From: Luzula sylvatica
Lineage: Eukaryota; Streptophyta; Magnoliopsida; Poales; Juncaceae
Assembly (NCBI GenBank): GCA_946800325.1
Contig: OX326957.1
Location: 59,614,977-59,678,976, forward strand
Direction: 5' to 3'
Length of the DNA stretch: 64,000 nt
Shown: one piece after another, positions 28,148 through 40,176 of the stretch
Numbering within the stretch: the stretch's first letter is position 1
How the letters are laid out: each line of letters opens with the position of its first letter
The notes under the pieces: model-generated
The model's database searches: none
What the model saw: only the letters and a program-made list of their open reading frames with translations
Told to the model about the DNA's origin: nothing
Program-made: the position numbers and the translations under genes

Positions 28148-29759
28148 TTTGTATCGTATCTTTTACTACACAACTTTTCACCAAATTTCACAAACACTAA
28201 GAAAGTTTGTTTTTCGATTCAAAACAAGATTGTAACGCTTTGAGGAGTTCAAATAACTTGTTTTGAGATCATTTGTATCGTATCTTTTACTACATAACTT
28301 TTCACCAAATTTCACAAACACTAAGAAAGTTTGTTTTTCGGTTCAAAACAAGATTTTAACGCTTTCAGGAGTTCAAATAACGTGTTTTTAGATCATTTGA
28401 ATCATATCTTTTACTACACAACTTTTCACCAAATTTCACAAACACTAAGAAAGTTTGTGTTTCATTTCAAAACAAGATTTTAACGCTTTGAGGAGTTCAA
28501 ATAAAGTGTTTTGAGATCATTTATATCGTATCTTTTACTACATAACTTTTCACCAAATTTCACAAACACTAAGAAAGTTTGTTTTTCGTTTCAAAACAAG
28601 ATTTTAACGCTTTGAGGAGTTCAAATAACGTGTTTTGAGATCATTTGTATCGTATCTTTTACTACATAACTTTTCACCAAATTTCACAAACACTAAGAAA
28701 GTTTGTTTTTCGATTCAAAACAAGATTTTAACGCTTTGAGGAGTTCAAATAACGTGTTTTGAGATCATTTGTATCGTATCTTTTACAACATAAGTTTTCA
28801 CCAGATTTCACAAACACTAAGAAAGTTTGTTTTTCGATTCAAAACAAGATTTTAACGCTTTGAGGAGTTCAAATAACGTGTTTTGAGATCATTTGTATCG
28901 TATCTTTTACTACATAACTTTTCACCAAATTTCACAAACACTAAGAAAGTTTGTTTTTCGATTCAAAACAAGATTTTAACGCTTTGAGGAGTTCAAATAA
29001 CGTGTTTTTAGATCATTTGTATCGTATCTTTTACTACATAACTTTTCACCAAATTTCACAAACACTAAGAAAGTTTGTTTTTCGATTCAAAACAACATTT
29101 TAACGCTTTGAGGAGTTCAAATAACTTGTTTTGAGATCATTTGTATCGTATCTTTTACTACATAACTTTTCACCAAATTTCACAAACACTAAGAAAGTTT
29201 GTTTTTCGATATAAAACAACATTTTAACGCTTTGAGGAGTTAAAATAATGTGTTTTTAGATCATTTGTATCGTATCTTTTACTACATAACTTTTCACCAA
29301 ATTTCACAAACACTAAGAAAGTTTGTTTTTCGATATAAAACAACATTTTAACGCTTTGAGGAGTTCAAATAACGTGTTTTTAGATCATTTGTATCGTATC
29401 GTTTACTACATAACTTTTCACCAAATTTCACAAACACTAAGAAAGTTTGTTTTTCGATTCAAAACAAGATTTCAACGCTTTGAGGAGTTCAAATAACGTG
29501 TTTTGAGATCATTTGTATCGTATCTTTTACTACATAAGTTTTCACCAAATTTCACAAACACTAAGAAAGTTTGTTTTTCGATTCAAAACAAGATTTTAAC
29601 GCTTTGAGGAGTTCAAATAACGTGTTTTTAGATCATTTGTATCGTATCTTTTACTACACAACTTTTCACCAAATTTCACAAACACTAAGAAAGTTTGTTT
29701 TTCGATTCAAAACAAGATTGTAACGCTTTGAGGAGTTCAAATAACTTGTTTTGAGATCA
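28148..29759. repeat. 13-monomer link block
   Basis: This block begins ACACAAC with GTAACG and ACTTG (28148). It continues with CGGTTC/TCAGG (28272), TTTGAATCAT (28396), E (28520), A (28644), ACAACATAAG (28768), A-like, G, CGATATA/TAAAATAATG, CGATATA, CGTTTAC/TTTCAAC (29388), CATAAG (29512) and GTAACG/ACTTG (29636). The first units recur after the third 38-mer copy, at 63489 onwards, which shows that the two regions share a longer homology. Confidence 0.8.
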
Positions 29760-30875
29760 TTTGTATCGTATCTTTTACTACATAACTTTTCACCAAATTT
29801 CACAAACACCAAGAAAGTTTGTGTTTCATTTCAAAACAAGATTTTAACGCTTTGAGGAGTTCAAATAAAGTGTTTTGAGATCATTTATATCGTATCTTTT
29901 ACTACATAACTTTTCACCAAATTTCACAAACACTAAGAAAGTTTGTTTTTCGTTTCAAAACAAGATTTTAACGCTTTGAGGAGTTCAAATAACGTGTTTT
30001 GAGATCATTTGTATCGTATCTTTTACTACATAACTTTTCACCAAATTTCACAAACACTAAGAAAGTTTGTTTTTCGATTCAAAACAAGATTTTAACGTTT
30101 TCAGGAGTTCAAATAACGTGTTTTTAGATCATTTGAATCGTATCTTTTACTACACAACTTTTCACCAAATTTCACAAACACTAAGAAAGTTTGTGTTTCA
30201 TTTCAAAACAAGATTTTAACGCTTTGAGGAGTTCAAATAACGTGTTTTGAGATCATTTATATCGTATCTTTTACTACATAACTTTTCACCAAATTTCACA
30301 ACCACTAAGAAAGTTTGTTTTTCATTTCAAAACAAGATTTTAACGCTTTGAGGAGTTCAAATAACGTGTTTTGAGATCATTTGTATCGTATCTTTTACTA
30401 CATAACTTTTCACCAAATTTCACAAACACTAAGAATGTTTGTTTTTCGATTCAAAACAAGATTTTAACGCTTTGAGGAGTTCAAATAACGTGTTTTGAGA
30501 TCATTTGTATCGTATCTTTTACTACATAACTTTTCACCAAATTTCACAAACACTAAGAAAGTTTGTTTTTCGATTCAAAACAATATTTTAACGCTTTGAG
30601 GAGTTCAAATAACGTGTTTTGAGATCATTTGTATCGTATCTTTTACTACATAACTTTTCACCAAATTTCACAAACACTAAGAAAGTTTGTTTTTCGATTC
30701 AAAACAAGATTTTAACGCTTTGAGGAGTTCAAATAACGTGTTTTTAGATCATTTGTATCGTATCTTTTACTACACAACTTTTCACCAAATTTCACAAACA
30801 CTAAGAAAGTTTGTTTTTCGATTCAAAACAAGATTGTAACCCTTTGAGGAGTTCAAATAACTTGTTTTGTGATCA
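29760..30875. repeat. 9-mer HOR (1,116 bp), K to G'
   Basis: The unit order is K, E, C, D, E, A, A with ACAATATT, A ending in TTTTTAG, then G' (ACACAAC, GTAACCC, ACTTG). The same nine-unit order returns at 37697-38812, 7,937 bp to the right (64 monomers plus the 1-bp insertion). Private changes here include ACAACCAC near 30300 and AAGAATG near 30434. Confidence 0.8.
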
Positions 30876-32239
30876 TTTGTATCGTATCTTTTACTACATA
30901 ACTTTTCACCAAATTTCACAAACACCAAGAAAGTTTGTGTTTCATTTCAAAACAAGATTTTAACGCTTTGAGGAGTTCAAATAAAGTGTTTTGAGATCAT
31001 TTATATCGTATATTTTACTACATAACTTTTCACCAAATTTCACAAACACTAAGAAAGTTTGTTTTTCGTTTCAAAACAAGATTTTAACGCTTTGAGGAGT
31101 TCAAATAACGTGTTTTGAGATCATTTGTATCGTATCTTTTACTACATAACTTTTCACCAAATTTCACAAACACTAAGAAAGTTTGTTTTTCGATTCAAAA
31201 CAAGATTTTAACGTTTTCAGGAGTTCAAATAACGTGTTTTTAGATCATTTGAATCGTATCTTTTACTACACAACTTTTCACCAAATTTCACAAACACTAA
31301 GAAAGTTTGTGTTTCATTTCAAAACAAGATTTTAACGCTTTGAGGAGTTCAAATAACGTGTTTTGAGATCATTTATATCGTATCTTTTACTACATAACTT
31401 TTCACCAAATTTCACAAACACTAAGAAAGTTTGTTTTTCGTTTCAAAACAAGATTTTAACGCTTTGAGGAGTTCAAATAACGTGTTTTGAGATCATTTGT
31501 ATCGTATCTTTTACTACATAACTTTTCACCAAATTTCACAAACACTAAGAAAGTTTGTTTTTCGATTCAAAACAAGATTTTAACGCTTTGAGGAGTTCAA
31601 ATAACGTGTTTTGAGATCATTTGTATCGTATCTTTTACTACATAACTTTTCACCAAATTTCACAAACACTAAGAAAGTTTGTTTTTCGATTCAAAACAAT
31701 ATTTTAACGCTTTGAGGAGTTCAAATAACGTGTTTTGAGATCATTTGTATCGTATCTTTTACTACATAACTTTTCACCAAATTTCACAAACACTAAGAAA
31801 GTTTGTTTTTCGATTCAAAACAAGATTTTAACGCTTTGAGGAGTTCAAATAACGTGTTTTGAGATCATTTGTATCGTATCTTTTACTACATAACTTTTCA
31901 CCAGATTTCACAAACACTAAGAAAGTTTGTTTTTCGATTCAAAACAAGATTTTAACACTTTGAGGAGTTCAAATAACGTGTTTTTAGATCATTTGTATCG
32001 TATCTTTTACTACATAACTTTTCACCAAATTTCACAAACACTAAGAAAGTTTGTTTTTCGATTCAAAACAACATTTTAACGCTTTGAGGAGTTAAAATAA
32101 TGTGTTTTTAGATCATTTGTATCGTATCTTTTGCTACATAACTTTTCACCAAATTTCACAAACACTAAGAAAGTTTGTTTTTCGATTCAAAACAACATTT
32201 TAACGCTTTGAGGAGTTCAAATAACTTGTTTTGAGATCA
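30876..32239. repeat. 11-mer HOR variant (1,364 bp)
   Basis: This is K, E, C, D, E, A, A with ACAATATT, A, then an F-like unit (CCAGATT, AACACTTT but CATAAC and AAGAAAG; 31868), an AACATT/TAAAATAATG unit (31992) and a TTTTGCT/ACTTG unit (32116). The same order recurs at 50345-51708. It is the same length as the main 11-mer but has a different last third. Confidence 0.8.
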
Positions 32240-34596
32240 TTTGTATCGTATCTTTTACTACATAACTTTTCACCAAATTTCACAAACACCAAGAAAGTTT
32301 GTGTTTCATTTCAAAACAAGATTTTAACGCTTTGAGGAGTTCAAATAAAGTGTTTTGAGATCATTTATATCGTATCTTTTACTACATAACTTTTCACCAA
32401 ATTTCACAAACACTAAGAAAGTTTGTTTTTCGTTTCAAAACAAGATTTTAACGCTTTGAGGAGTTCAAATAACGTGTTTTGAGATCATTTGTATCGTATC
32501 TTTTACTACATAACTTTTCACCAAATTTCACAAACACTAAGAAAGTTTGTTTTTCGATTCAAAACAAGATTTTAACGTTTTCAGGAGTTCAAATAACGTG
32601 TTTTTAGATCATTTGAATCGTATTTTTTACTACACAACTTTTCACCAAATTTCACAAACACTAAGAAAGTTTGTGTTTCATTTCAAAACAAGATTTTAAC
32701 GCTTTGAGGAGTTCAAATAACGTGTTTTGAGATCATTTATATCGTATCTTTTACTACATAACTTTTCACCAAATTTCACAAACACTAAGAAAGTTTGTTT
32801 TTCGTTTCAAAACAAGATTTTAATGCTTTGAGGAGTTCAAATAACGTGTTTTGAGATCATTTGTATCGTATCTTTTACTACATAACTTTTCACCAAATTT
32901 CACAAACACTAAGAAAGTTTGTTTTTCGATTCAAAACAAGATTTTAACGCTTTGAGGAGTTCAAATAACGTGTTTTGAGATCATTTGTATCGTATCTTTT
33001 ACTACATAACTTTTCACCAAATTTAACAAACACTAAGAAAGTTTGTTTTTCGATTCAAAACAAGATTTTAACGCTTTGAGGAGTTCAAATAACGTGTTTT
33101 GAGATCATTTGTATCGTATCTTTTACTACATAACTTTTCACCAAATTTCACAAACACTAAGAAAGTTTGTTTTTCGATTCAAAACAAGATTTTAACGCTT
33201 TGAGGAGTTCAAATAACGTGTTTTGAGATCATTTGTATCGTATCTTTTACTACATAAGTTTTCACCAGATTTCACAAACACTAAGATAGTTTGTTTTTCG
33301 ATTCAAAACAAGATTTTAACACTTTGAGGAGTTCAAATAACGTGTTTTTAGATCATTTGTATCGTATCTTTTACTACATAACTTTTCACCAAATTTCACA
33401 AACACTAAGAAAGTTTGTTTTTCGATTCAAAACAACATTTTAACGCTTTGAGGAGTTCAAATAACTTGTTTTGAGATCAATTGTATCATATCTTTTACTA
33501 CATAACTTTTCACCAAATTTCACAAACACTAAGAAAATTTGTTTTTCGATATAAAACAACATTTTAACGCTTTGAGGAGTTAAAATAATGTGTTTTTAGA
33601 TCATTTGTATCGTATCTTTTACTACATAACTTTTCACCAAATTTCACAAACACTAAGAAAGTTTGTTTTTCGATTCAAAACAACATTTTAACGCTTTGAG
33701 GAGTTCAAATAACGTGTTTTTAGATCATTTATATCGTATCTTTTACTACATAACTTTTCACCAAATTTCACAAACACTAAGAAAGTTTGTTTTTCGATTC
33801 AAAACAACATTTTAACGCTTTGAGGAGTTCAAATAACGTGTTTTGAAATCATTTGTATCATATCTTTTACTACATAACTTTTCACCAAATTTCACAAACA
33901 CTAAGAAAGTTTGTTTTTCGATTCAAAACAACATTTTAACGCTTTGAGGAGTTCAAATAACGTGTTTTGAAATCATTTGTATCGTATCTTTTACTACATA
34001 ACTTTTCACCAAATGTCACAAACACTAAGAAAGTTTGTTTTTCGATTCAAAACAAGATTTTAACGCTTTGAGGAGTTCAAATAACGTGTTTTTAGATCAT
34101 TTGTATCGTATCTTTTCCTACACAACTTTTCACCAAATTTCACAAACACTAAGAAAGTTTGTGTTTCGATTCAAAACAAGATTTTAACGCTTTGAGGAGT
34201 TCAAATAACGTGTTTTGAGATCATTTATATGGTATCTTTTACTACATAACTTTTCACCAAATTTCACAAACACTAAGAAAGTTTGTGTTTCATTCCAAAA
34301 CAAGATTTTAACGCTTTGAGGAGTTCAAATAACGTGTTTTTAGATCATTTGTATCGTATCTTTTACTACATAACTTTTCACCAAATTTCACAAACACTAA
34401 GAAAGTTTGTTTTTAGATTCAAAACAAGATTTTAACGCTTTGAGGAGTTCAAATAACGTGTTTTGAGATCATTTGTATCGTATCTTTTACTACATTACTT
34501 TTAACCAAATTTCACAAACACTAAGAAAGTTTGTTTTTCGATTCACAACAAGATTTTTAACGCTTTGAGGAGGTCAAAAAACGTGTTTTGAGATCA
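31868..34596. repeat. 22-mer HOR (2,729 bp)
   Basis: The order is an F-like CCAGATT unit, AACATT/TAAAATAATG, TTTTGCT, K (32240), E, C, D, E, A, A', A, F (33232), G, H, AACATT units (33604, 33728, 33852), CAAATGTC (33976), TTTTCCT (34100), TTTATATGG (34224), TTTTTAGATTC (34348) and GAGGTC (34472). The F-like unit then recurs at 34597. The same 22 units in the same order occupy 53693-56420 (2,728 bp). This copy is one base longer because of the insertion at 34554-34558. It overlaps the end of the previous 11-mer entry because the HOR frame can be cut at either point. Confidence 0.85.
34554..34558. other. 1-bp insertion, only lengthened unit found
   Basis: The GAGGTC-type unit at 34472 reads AGATTTTTAAC, with five T where all other units I checked have four (or a substituted four). 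This restores the repeat phase lost at 7678-7681. The unit also has a private CATTACTT near 34495. Confidence 0.95.
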
Positions 34597-36332
34597 TTTG
34601 TATCGTATCTTTTACTACATAACTTTTCACCAGATTTCACAAACACTACGAAAGTTTGTTTTTCGATTCAAAACAAGATTTTAACACTTTGAGGAGTTCA
34701 AATAACGTGTTTTTAGATCATTTGTATCGTATCTTTTACTACATAACTTTTCACCAAATTTCACAAACACTAAGAAAGTTTGTTTTTCGATTCAAAACAA
34801 CATTTTAACGCTTTGAGGAGTTAAAATAATGTGTTTTTAGATCATTTGTATCGTATCTTTTGCTACATAACTTTTCACCAAATTTCACAAACACTAAGAA
34901 AGTTTGTTTTTCGATTCAAAACAACATTTTAACGCTTTGAGGAGTTCAAATAACTTGTTTTGAGATCATTTGTATCGTATCTTTTACTACATAACTTTTC
35001 ACCAAATTTCACAAACACCAAGAAAGTTTGTGTTTCATTTCAAAACAAGATTTTAACGCTTTGAGGAGTTCAAATAAAGTGTTTTGAGATCATTTATATC
35101 GTATCTTTTACTACATAACTTTTCACCAAATTTCACAAACACTAAGAAAGTTTGTTTTTCGTTTCAAAACAAGATTTTAACGCTTTGAGGAGTTCAAATA
35201 ACGTGTTTTGAGATCATTTGTATCGTATCTTTTACTACATAACTTTTCACCAAATTTCACAAACACTAAGAAAGTTTGTTTTTCGATTCAAAACAAGATT
35301 TTAACGTTTTCAGGAGTTCAAATAACGTGTTTTTAGATCATTTGAATCGTATTTTTTACTACACAACTTTTCACCAAATTTCACAAACACTAAGAAAGTT
35401 TGTGTTTCATTTCAAAACAAGATTTTAACGCTTTGAGGAGTTCAAATAACGTGTTTTGTGATCATTTATATCGTATCTTTTACTACATAACTTTTCACCA
35501 AATTTCACAAACACTAAGAAAGTTTGTTTTTCGTTTCAAAACAAGATTTTAACGCTTTGAGGAGTTCAAATAACGTGTTTTGAGATCATTTGTATCGTAT
35601 CTTTTACTACATAACTTTTCACCAAAATTCACAAACACTAAGAAAGTTTGTTTTTCGATTCAAAACAAGATTTTAACGCTTTGAGGAGTTCAAATAACGT
35701 GTTTTGAGATCATTTGTATCGTATCTTTTACTACATAACTTTTCACCAAATTTAACAAACACTAAGAAAGTTTGTTTTTCGATTCAAAACAAGATTTTAA
35801 CGCTTTGAGGAGTTCAAATAACGTGTTTTGAGATCATTTGTATCGTATCTTTTACTACATAACTTTTCACCAAATTTCACAAACACTAAGAAAGTTTGTT
35901 TTTCGATTCAAAACAAGATTTTAACGCTTTGAGGAGTTCAAATAACGTGTTTTGAGATCATTTGTATCGTATCTTTTACTACATAAGTTTTCACAAGATT
36001 TCACAAACACTAAGATAGTTTGTTTTTCGATTCAAAACAAAATTTTAACACTTTGAGGAGTTCAAATAACGTGTTTTTAGATCATTTGTATCGTATCTTT
36101 TACTACATAACTTTTAACCAAATTTCACAAACACTAAGAAAGTTTGTTTTTCGATTCAAAACAACATTTTAACGCTTTGAGGAGTTCAAATAACTTGTTT
36201 TGAGATCAATTGTATCCTATCTTTTACTACATAACTTTTCACCAAATTTCACAAACACTAAGAAAGTTTGTTTTTCGATATAAAACAACATTTTAACGCT
36301 TTGAGGAGTTAAAATAATGTGTTTTGAGATCA
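34597..36332. repeat. Truncated 22-mer: 14 monomers (1,736 bp)
   Basis: The units follow the 22-mer order from the F-like CCAGATT unit through TTTTGCT (34845), K (34969), E, C, D, E, A, A', A, F (35961) and G to H (36209), and then jump straight to K at 36333. The eight units from AACATT to GAGGTC are missing. It carries several private changes: ACTACGAAAG near 34647, TTTTGTGATC near 35456, CCAAAATTC near 35624 and CACAAGATT near 35992. The last K-to-H stretch, 34969-36332, is itself an 11-mer. Confidence 0.8.
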
Positions 36333-37696
36333 TTTGTATCGTATCTTTTACTACATAACTTTTCACCAAATTTCACAAACACCAAGAAAGTTTGTGTTTC
36401 ATTTCAAAACAAGATTTTAACGCTTTGAGGAGTTCAAATAAAGTGTTTTGAGATCATTTATATCGTATCTTTTACTACATAACTTTTCACCAAATTTCAC
36501 AAACACTAAGAAAGTTTGTTTTTCGTTTCAAAACAAGATTTTAACGCTTTGAGGAGTTCAAATAACGTGTTTTGAGATCATTTGTATCGTATCTTTTACT
36601 ACATAACTTTTCACCAAATTTCACAAACACTAAGAAAGTTTGTTTTTCGATTCAAAACAAGATTTTAACGTTTTCAGGAGTTCAAATAACGTGTTTTTAG
36701 ATCATTTGAATCGTATCTTTTACTACACAACTTTTCACCAAATTTCACAAACACTAAGAAAGTTTGTGTTTCATTTCAAAACAAGATTTTAACGCTTTGA
36801 GGAGTTCAAATAACGTGTTTTGAGATCATTTATATCGTATCTTTTACTACATAACTTTTCACCAAATTTCACAAACACTAAGAAAGTTTGTTTTTCGTTT
36901 CAAAACAAGATTTTAACGCTTTGAGGAGTTCAAATAACGTGTTTTGAGATCATTTGTATCGTATCTTTTACTACATAACTTTTCACCAAATTTCACAAAC
37001 ACTAAGAAAGTTTGTTTTTCGATTCAAAACAAGATTTTAACGCTTTGAGGAGTTCAAATAACGTGTTTTGAGATCATTTGTATCGTATCTTTTACTACAT
37101 AACTTTTCACCAAATTTAACAAACACTAAGAAAGTTTGTTTTTCGATTCAAAACAAGATTTTAACGCTTTGAGGAGTTCAAATAACGTGTTTTGAGATCA
37201 TTTGTATCGTATCTTTTACTACATAACTTTTCACCAAATTTCACAAACACTAAGAAAGTTTGTTTTTCGATTCAAAACAAGATTTTAACGCTTTGAGGAG
37301 TTCAAATAACGTGTTTTGAGATCATTTGTATCGTATCTTTTACTACATAAGTTTTCACCAGATTTCACAAACACTAAGATAGTTTGTTTTTCGATTCAAA
37401 ACAAGATTTTAACACTTTGAGGAGTTCAAATAACGTGTTTTTAGATCATTTGTATCGTATCTTTTACTACATAACTTTTCACCAAATTTCACAAACACTA
37501 AGAAAGTTTGTTTTTCGATTCAAAACAACATTTTAACGCTTTGAGGAGTTCAAATAACTTGTTTTGAGATCAATTGTATCATATCTTTTACTACATAACT
37601 TTTCACCAAATTTCACAAACACTAAGAAAGTTTGTTTTTCGATATAAAACAACATTTTAACGCTTTGAGGAGTTAAAATAATGTGTTTTGAGATCA
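36333..37696. repeat. Canonical 11-mer HOR (1,364 bp)
   Basis: This is the type copy of the dominant short HOR. Units: K 36333, E 36457, C 36581, D 36705, E 36829, A 36953, A' 37077, A 37201, F 37325, G 37449 and H 37573. Full or nearly full copies also occupy 34969-36332, 38813-40176, 43525-44888, 44889-46376 (with one extra unit) and 46377-47740. The K unit gains AATAAA through ACGTG to AAGTG. The H unit starts ATTGTA instead of TTTGTA, which creates CAATTG across the unit boundary. Confidence 0.9.
37571..37576. other. CAATTG at G/H boundary, once per 11-mer copy
   Basis: H units in the right-hand half begin with A instead of T, so GATCA plus ATTGTA reads GATCAATTG. I see it near 33478, 36207, 37571, 40051, 43399, 44763, 46251, 47615, 52571, 55299 and 58279. 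H-like units left of about 33 kb read GATCATTTG or GATTATTTG. It is a diagnostic base for the short-HOR family and its descendants. Confidence 0.8.
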
Positions 37697-38812
37697 TTTG
37701 TATCGTATCTTTTACTACATAACTTTTCACCAAATTTCACAAACACCAAGAAAGTTTGTGTTTCATTTCAAAACAAGATTTTAACGCTTTGAGGAGTTCA
37801 AATAAAGTGTTTTGAGATCATTTATATCGTATCTTTTACTACATAACTTTTCACCAAATTTCACAAACACTAAGAAAGTTTGTTTTTCGTTTCAAAACAA
37901 GATTTTAACGCTTTGAGGAGTTCAAATAACGTGTTTTGAGATCATTTGTATCGTATCTTTTACTACATAACTTTTCACCAAATTTCACAAACACTAAGAA
38001 AGTTTGTTTTTCGATTCAAAACAAGATTTTAACGTTTTCAGGAGTTCAAATAACGTGTTTTTAGATCATTTGAATCGTATCTTTTACTACACAACTTTTC
38101 ACCAAATTTCACAAACACTAAGAAAGTTTGTGTTTCATTTCAAAACAAGATTTTAACGCTTTGAGGAGTTCAAATAACGTGTTTTGAGATCATTTATATC
38201 GTATCTTTTACTACATAACTTTTCACCAAATTTCACAAACACTAAGAAAGTTTGTTTTTCGTTTCAAAACAAGATTTTAACGCTTTGAGGAGTTCAAATA
38301 ACGTGTTTTGAGATCATTTGTATCGTATCTTTTACTACATAACTTTTCACCAAATTTCACAAACACTAAGAAAGTTTGTTTTTCGATTCAAAACAAGATT
38401 TTAACGCTTTGAGGAGTTCAAATAACGTGTTTTGAGATCATTTGTATCGTATCTTTTACTACATAACTTTTCACCAAATTTCACAAACACTAAGAAAGTT
38501 TGTTTTTCGATTCAAAACAATATTTTAACGCTTTGAGGAGTTCAAATAACGTGTTTTGAGATCATTTGTATCGTATCTTTTACTACATAACTTTTCACCA
38601 AATTTCACAAACACTAAGAAAGTTTGTTTTTCGATTCAAAACAAGATTTTAACGCTTTGAGGAGTTCAAATAACGTGTTTTTAGATCATTTGTATCGTAT
38701 CTTTTACTACACAACTTTTCACCAAATTTCACAAACACTAAGAAAGTTTGTTTTTCGATTCAAAACAAGATTGTAACCCTTTGAGGAGTTCAAATAACTT
38801 GTTTTGAGATCA
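37697..38812. repeat. 9-mer HOR, second copy (1,116 bp)
   Basis: The order is K, E, C, D, E, A, A with ACAATATT (38441), A ending TTTTTAG, and G' with GTAACCC (38689). It matches 29760-30875. Together with the neighbouring 11-mer it makes a composite 20-mer: sequence at 37533 recurs at 40013, exactly 2,480 bp later. Confidence 0.85.
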
Positions 38813-40176
38813 TTTGTATCGTATCTTTTACTACATAACTTTTCACCAAATTTCACAAACACCAAGAAAGTTTGTGTTTCATTTCAAAACAAGATTTTAA
38901 CGCTTTGAGGAGTTCAAATAAAGTGTTTTGAGATCATTTATATCGTATCTTTTACTACATAACTTTTCACCAAATTTCACAAACACTAAGAAAGTTTGTT
39001 TTTCGTTTCAAAACAAGATTTTAACGCTTTGAGGAGTTCAAATAACGTGTTTTGAGATCATTTGTATCGTATCTTTTACTACATAACTTTTCACCAAATT
39101 TCACAAACACTAAGAAAGTTTGTTTTTCGATTCAAAACAAGATTTTAACGTTTTCAGGAGTTCAAATAACGTGTTTTTAGATCATTTGAATCGTATCTTT
39201 TACTACACAACTTTTCACCAAATTTCACAAACACTAAGAAAGTTTGTGTTTCATTTCAAAACAAGATTTTAACGCTTTGAGGAGTTCAAATAACGTGTTT
39301 TGAGATCATTTATATCGTATCTTTTACTACATAACTTTTCACCAAATTTCACAAACACTAAGAAAGTTTGTTTTTCGTTTCAAAACAAGATTTTAACGCT
39401 TTGAGGAGTTCAAATAACGTGTTTTGAGATCATTTGTATCGTATCTTTTACTACATAACTTTTCACCAAATTTCACAAACACTAAGAAAGTTTGTTTTTC
39501 GATTCAAAACAAGATTTTAACGCTTTGAGGAGTTCAAATAACGTGTTTTGAGATCATTTGTATCGTATCTTTTACTACATAACTTTTCACCAAATTTAAC
39601 AAACACTAAGAAAGTTTGTTTTTCGATTCAAAACAAGATTTTAACGCTTTGAGGAGTTCAAATAACGTGTTTTGAGATCATTTGTATCGTATCTTTTACT
39701 ACATAACTTTTCACCAAATTTCACAAACACTAAGAAAGTTTGTTTTTCGATTCAAAACAAGATTTTAACGCTTTGAGGAGTTCAAATAACGTGTTTTGAG
39801 ATCATTTGTATCGTATCTTTTACTACATAAGTTTTCACCAGATTTCACAAACACTAAGATAGTTTGTTTTTCGATTCAAAACAAGATTTTAACACTTTGA
39901 GGAGTTCAAATAACGTGTTTTTAGATCATTTGTATCGTATCTTTTACTACATAACTTTTCACCAAATTTCACAAACACTAAGAAAGTTTGTTTTTCGATT
40001 CAAAACAACATTTTAACGCTTTGAGGAGTTCAAATAACTTGTTTTGAGATCAATTGTATCATATCTTTTACTACATAACTTTTCACCAAATTTCACAAAC
40101 ACTAAGAAAGTTTGTTTTTCGATATAAAACAACATTTTAACGCTTTGAGGAGTTAAAATAATGTGTTTTGAGATCA
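38813..40176. repeat. 11-mer HOR (1,364 bp)
   Basis: This is the K-E-C-D-E-A-A'-A-F-G-H order with no unit missing. F lies at 39805 and H at 40053, 2,480 bp from their partners in the canonical copy. I saw no clear private variant in it. Confidence 0.85.

Noticed and set aside
37533..37733. 66-residue minus-strand open reading frame
   Set aside because: It is satellite sequence read across the G-H-K unit junction, where type-specific bases remove stops. The predicted peptide shows the satellite translated in shifting frames, with no recognisable domain. Identical copies exist at 40013-40213, 44725-44925 and 47577-47777 only because the HOR repeats.
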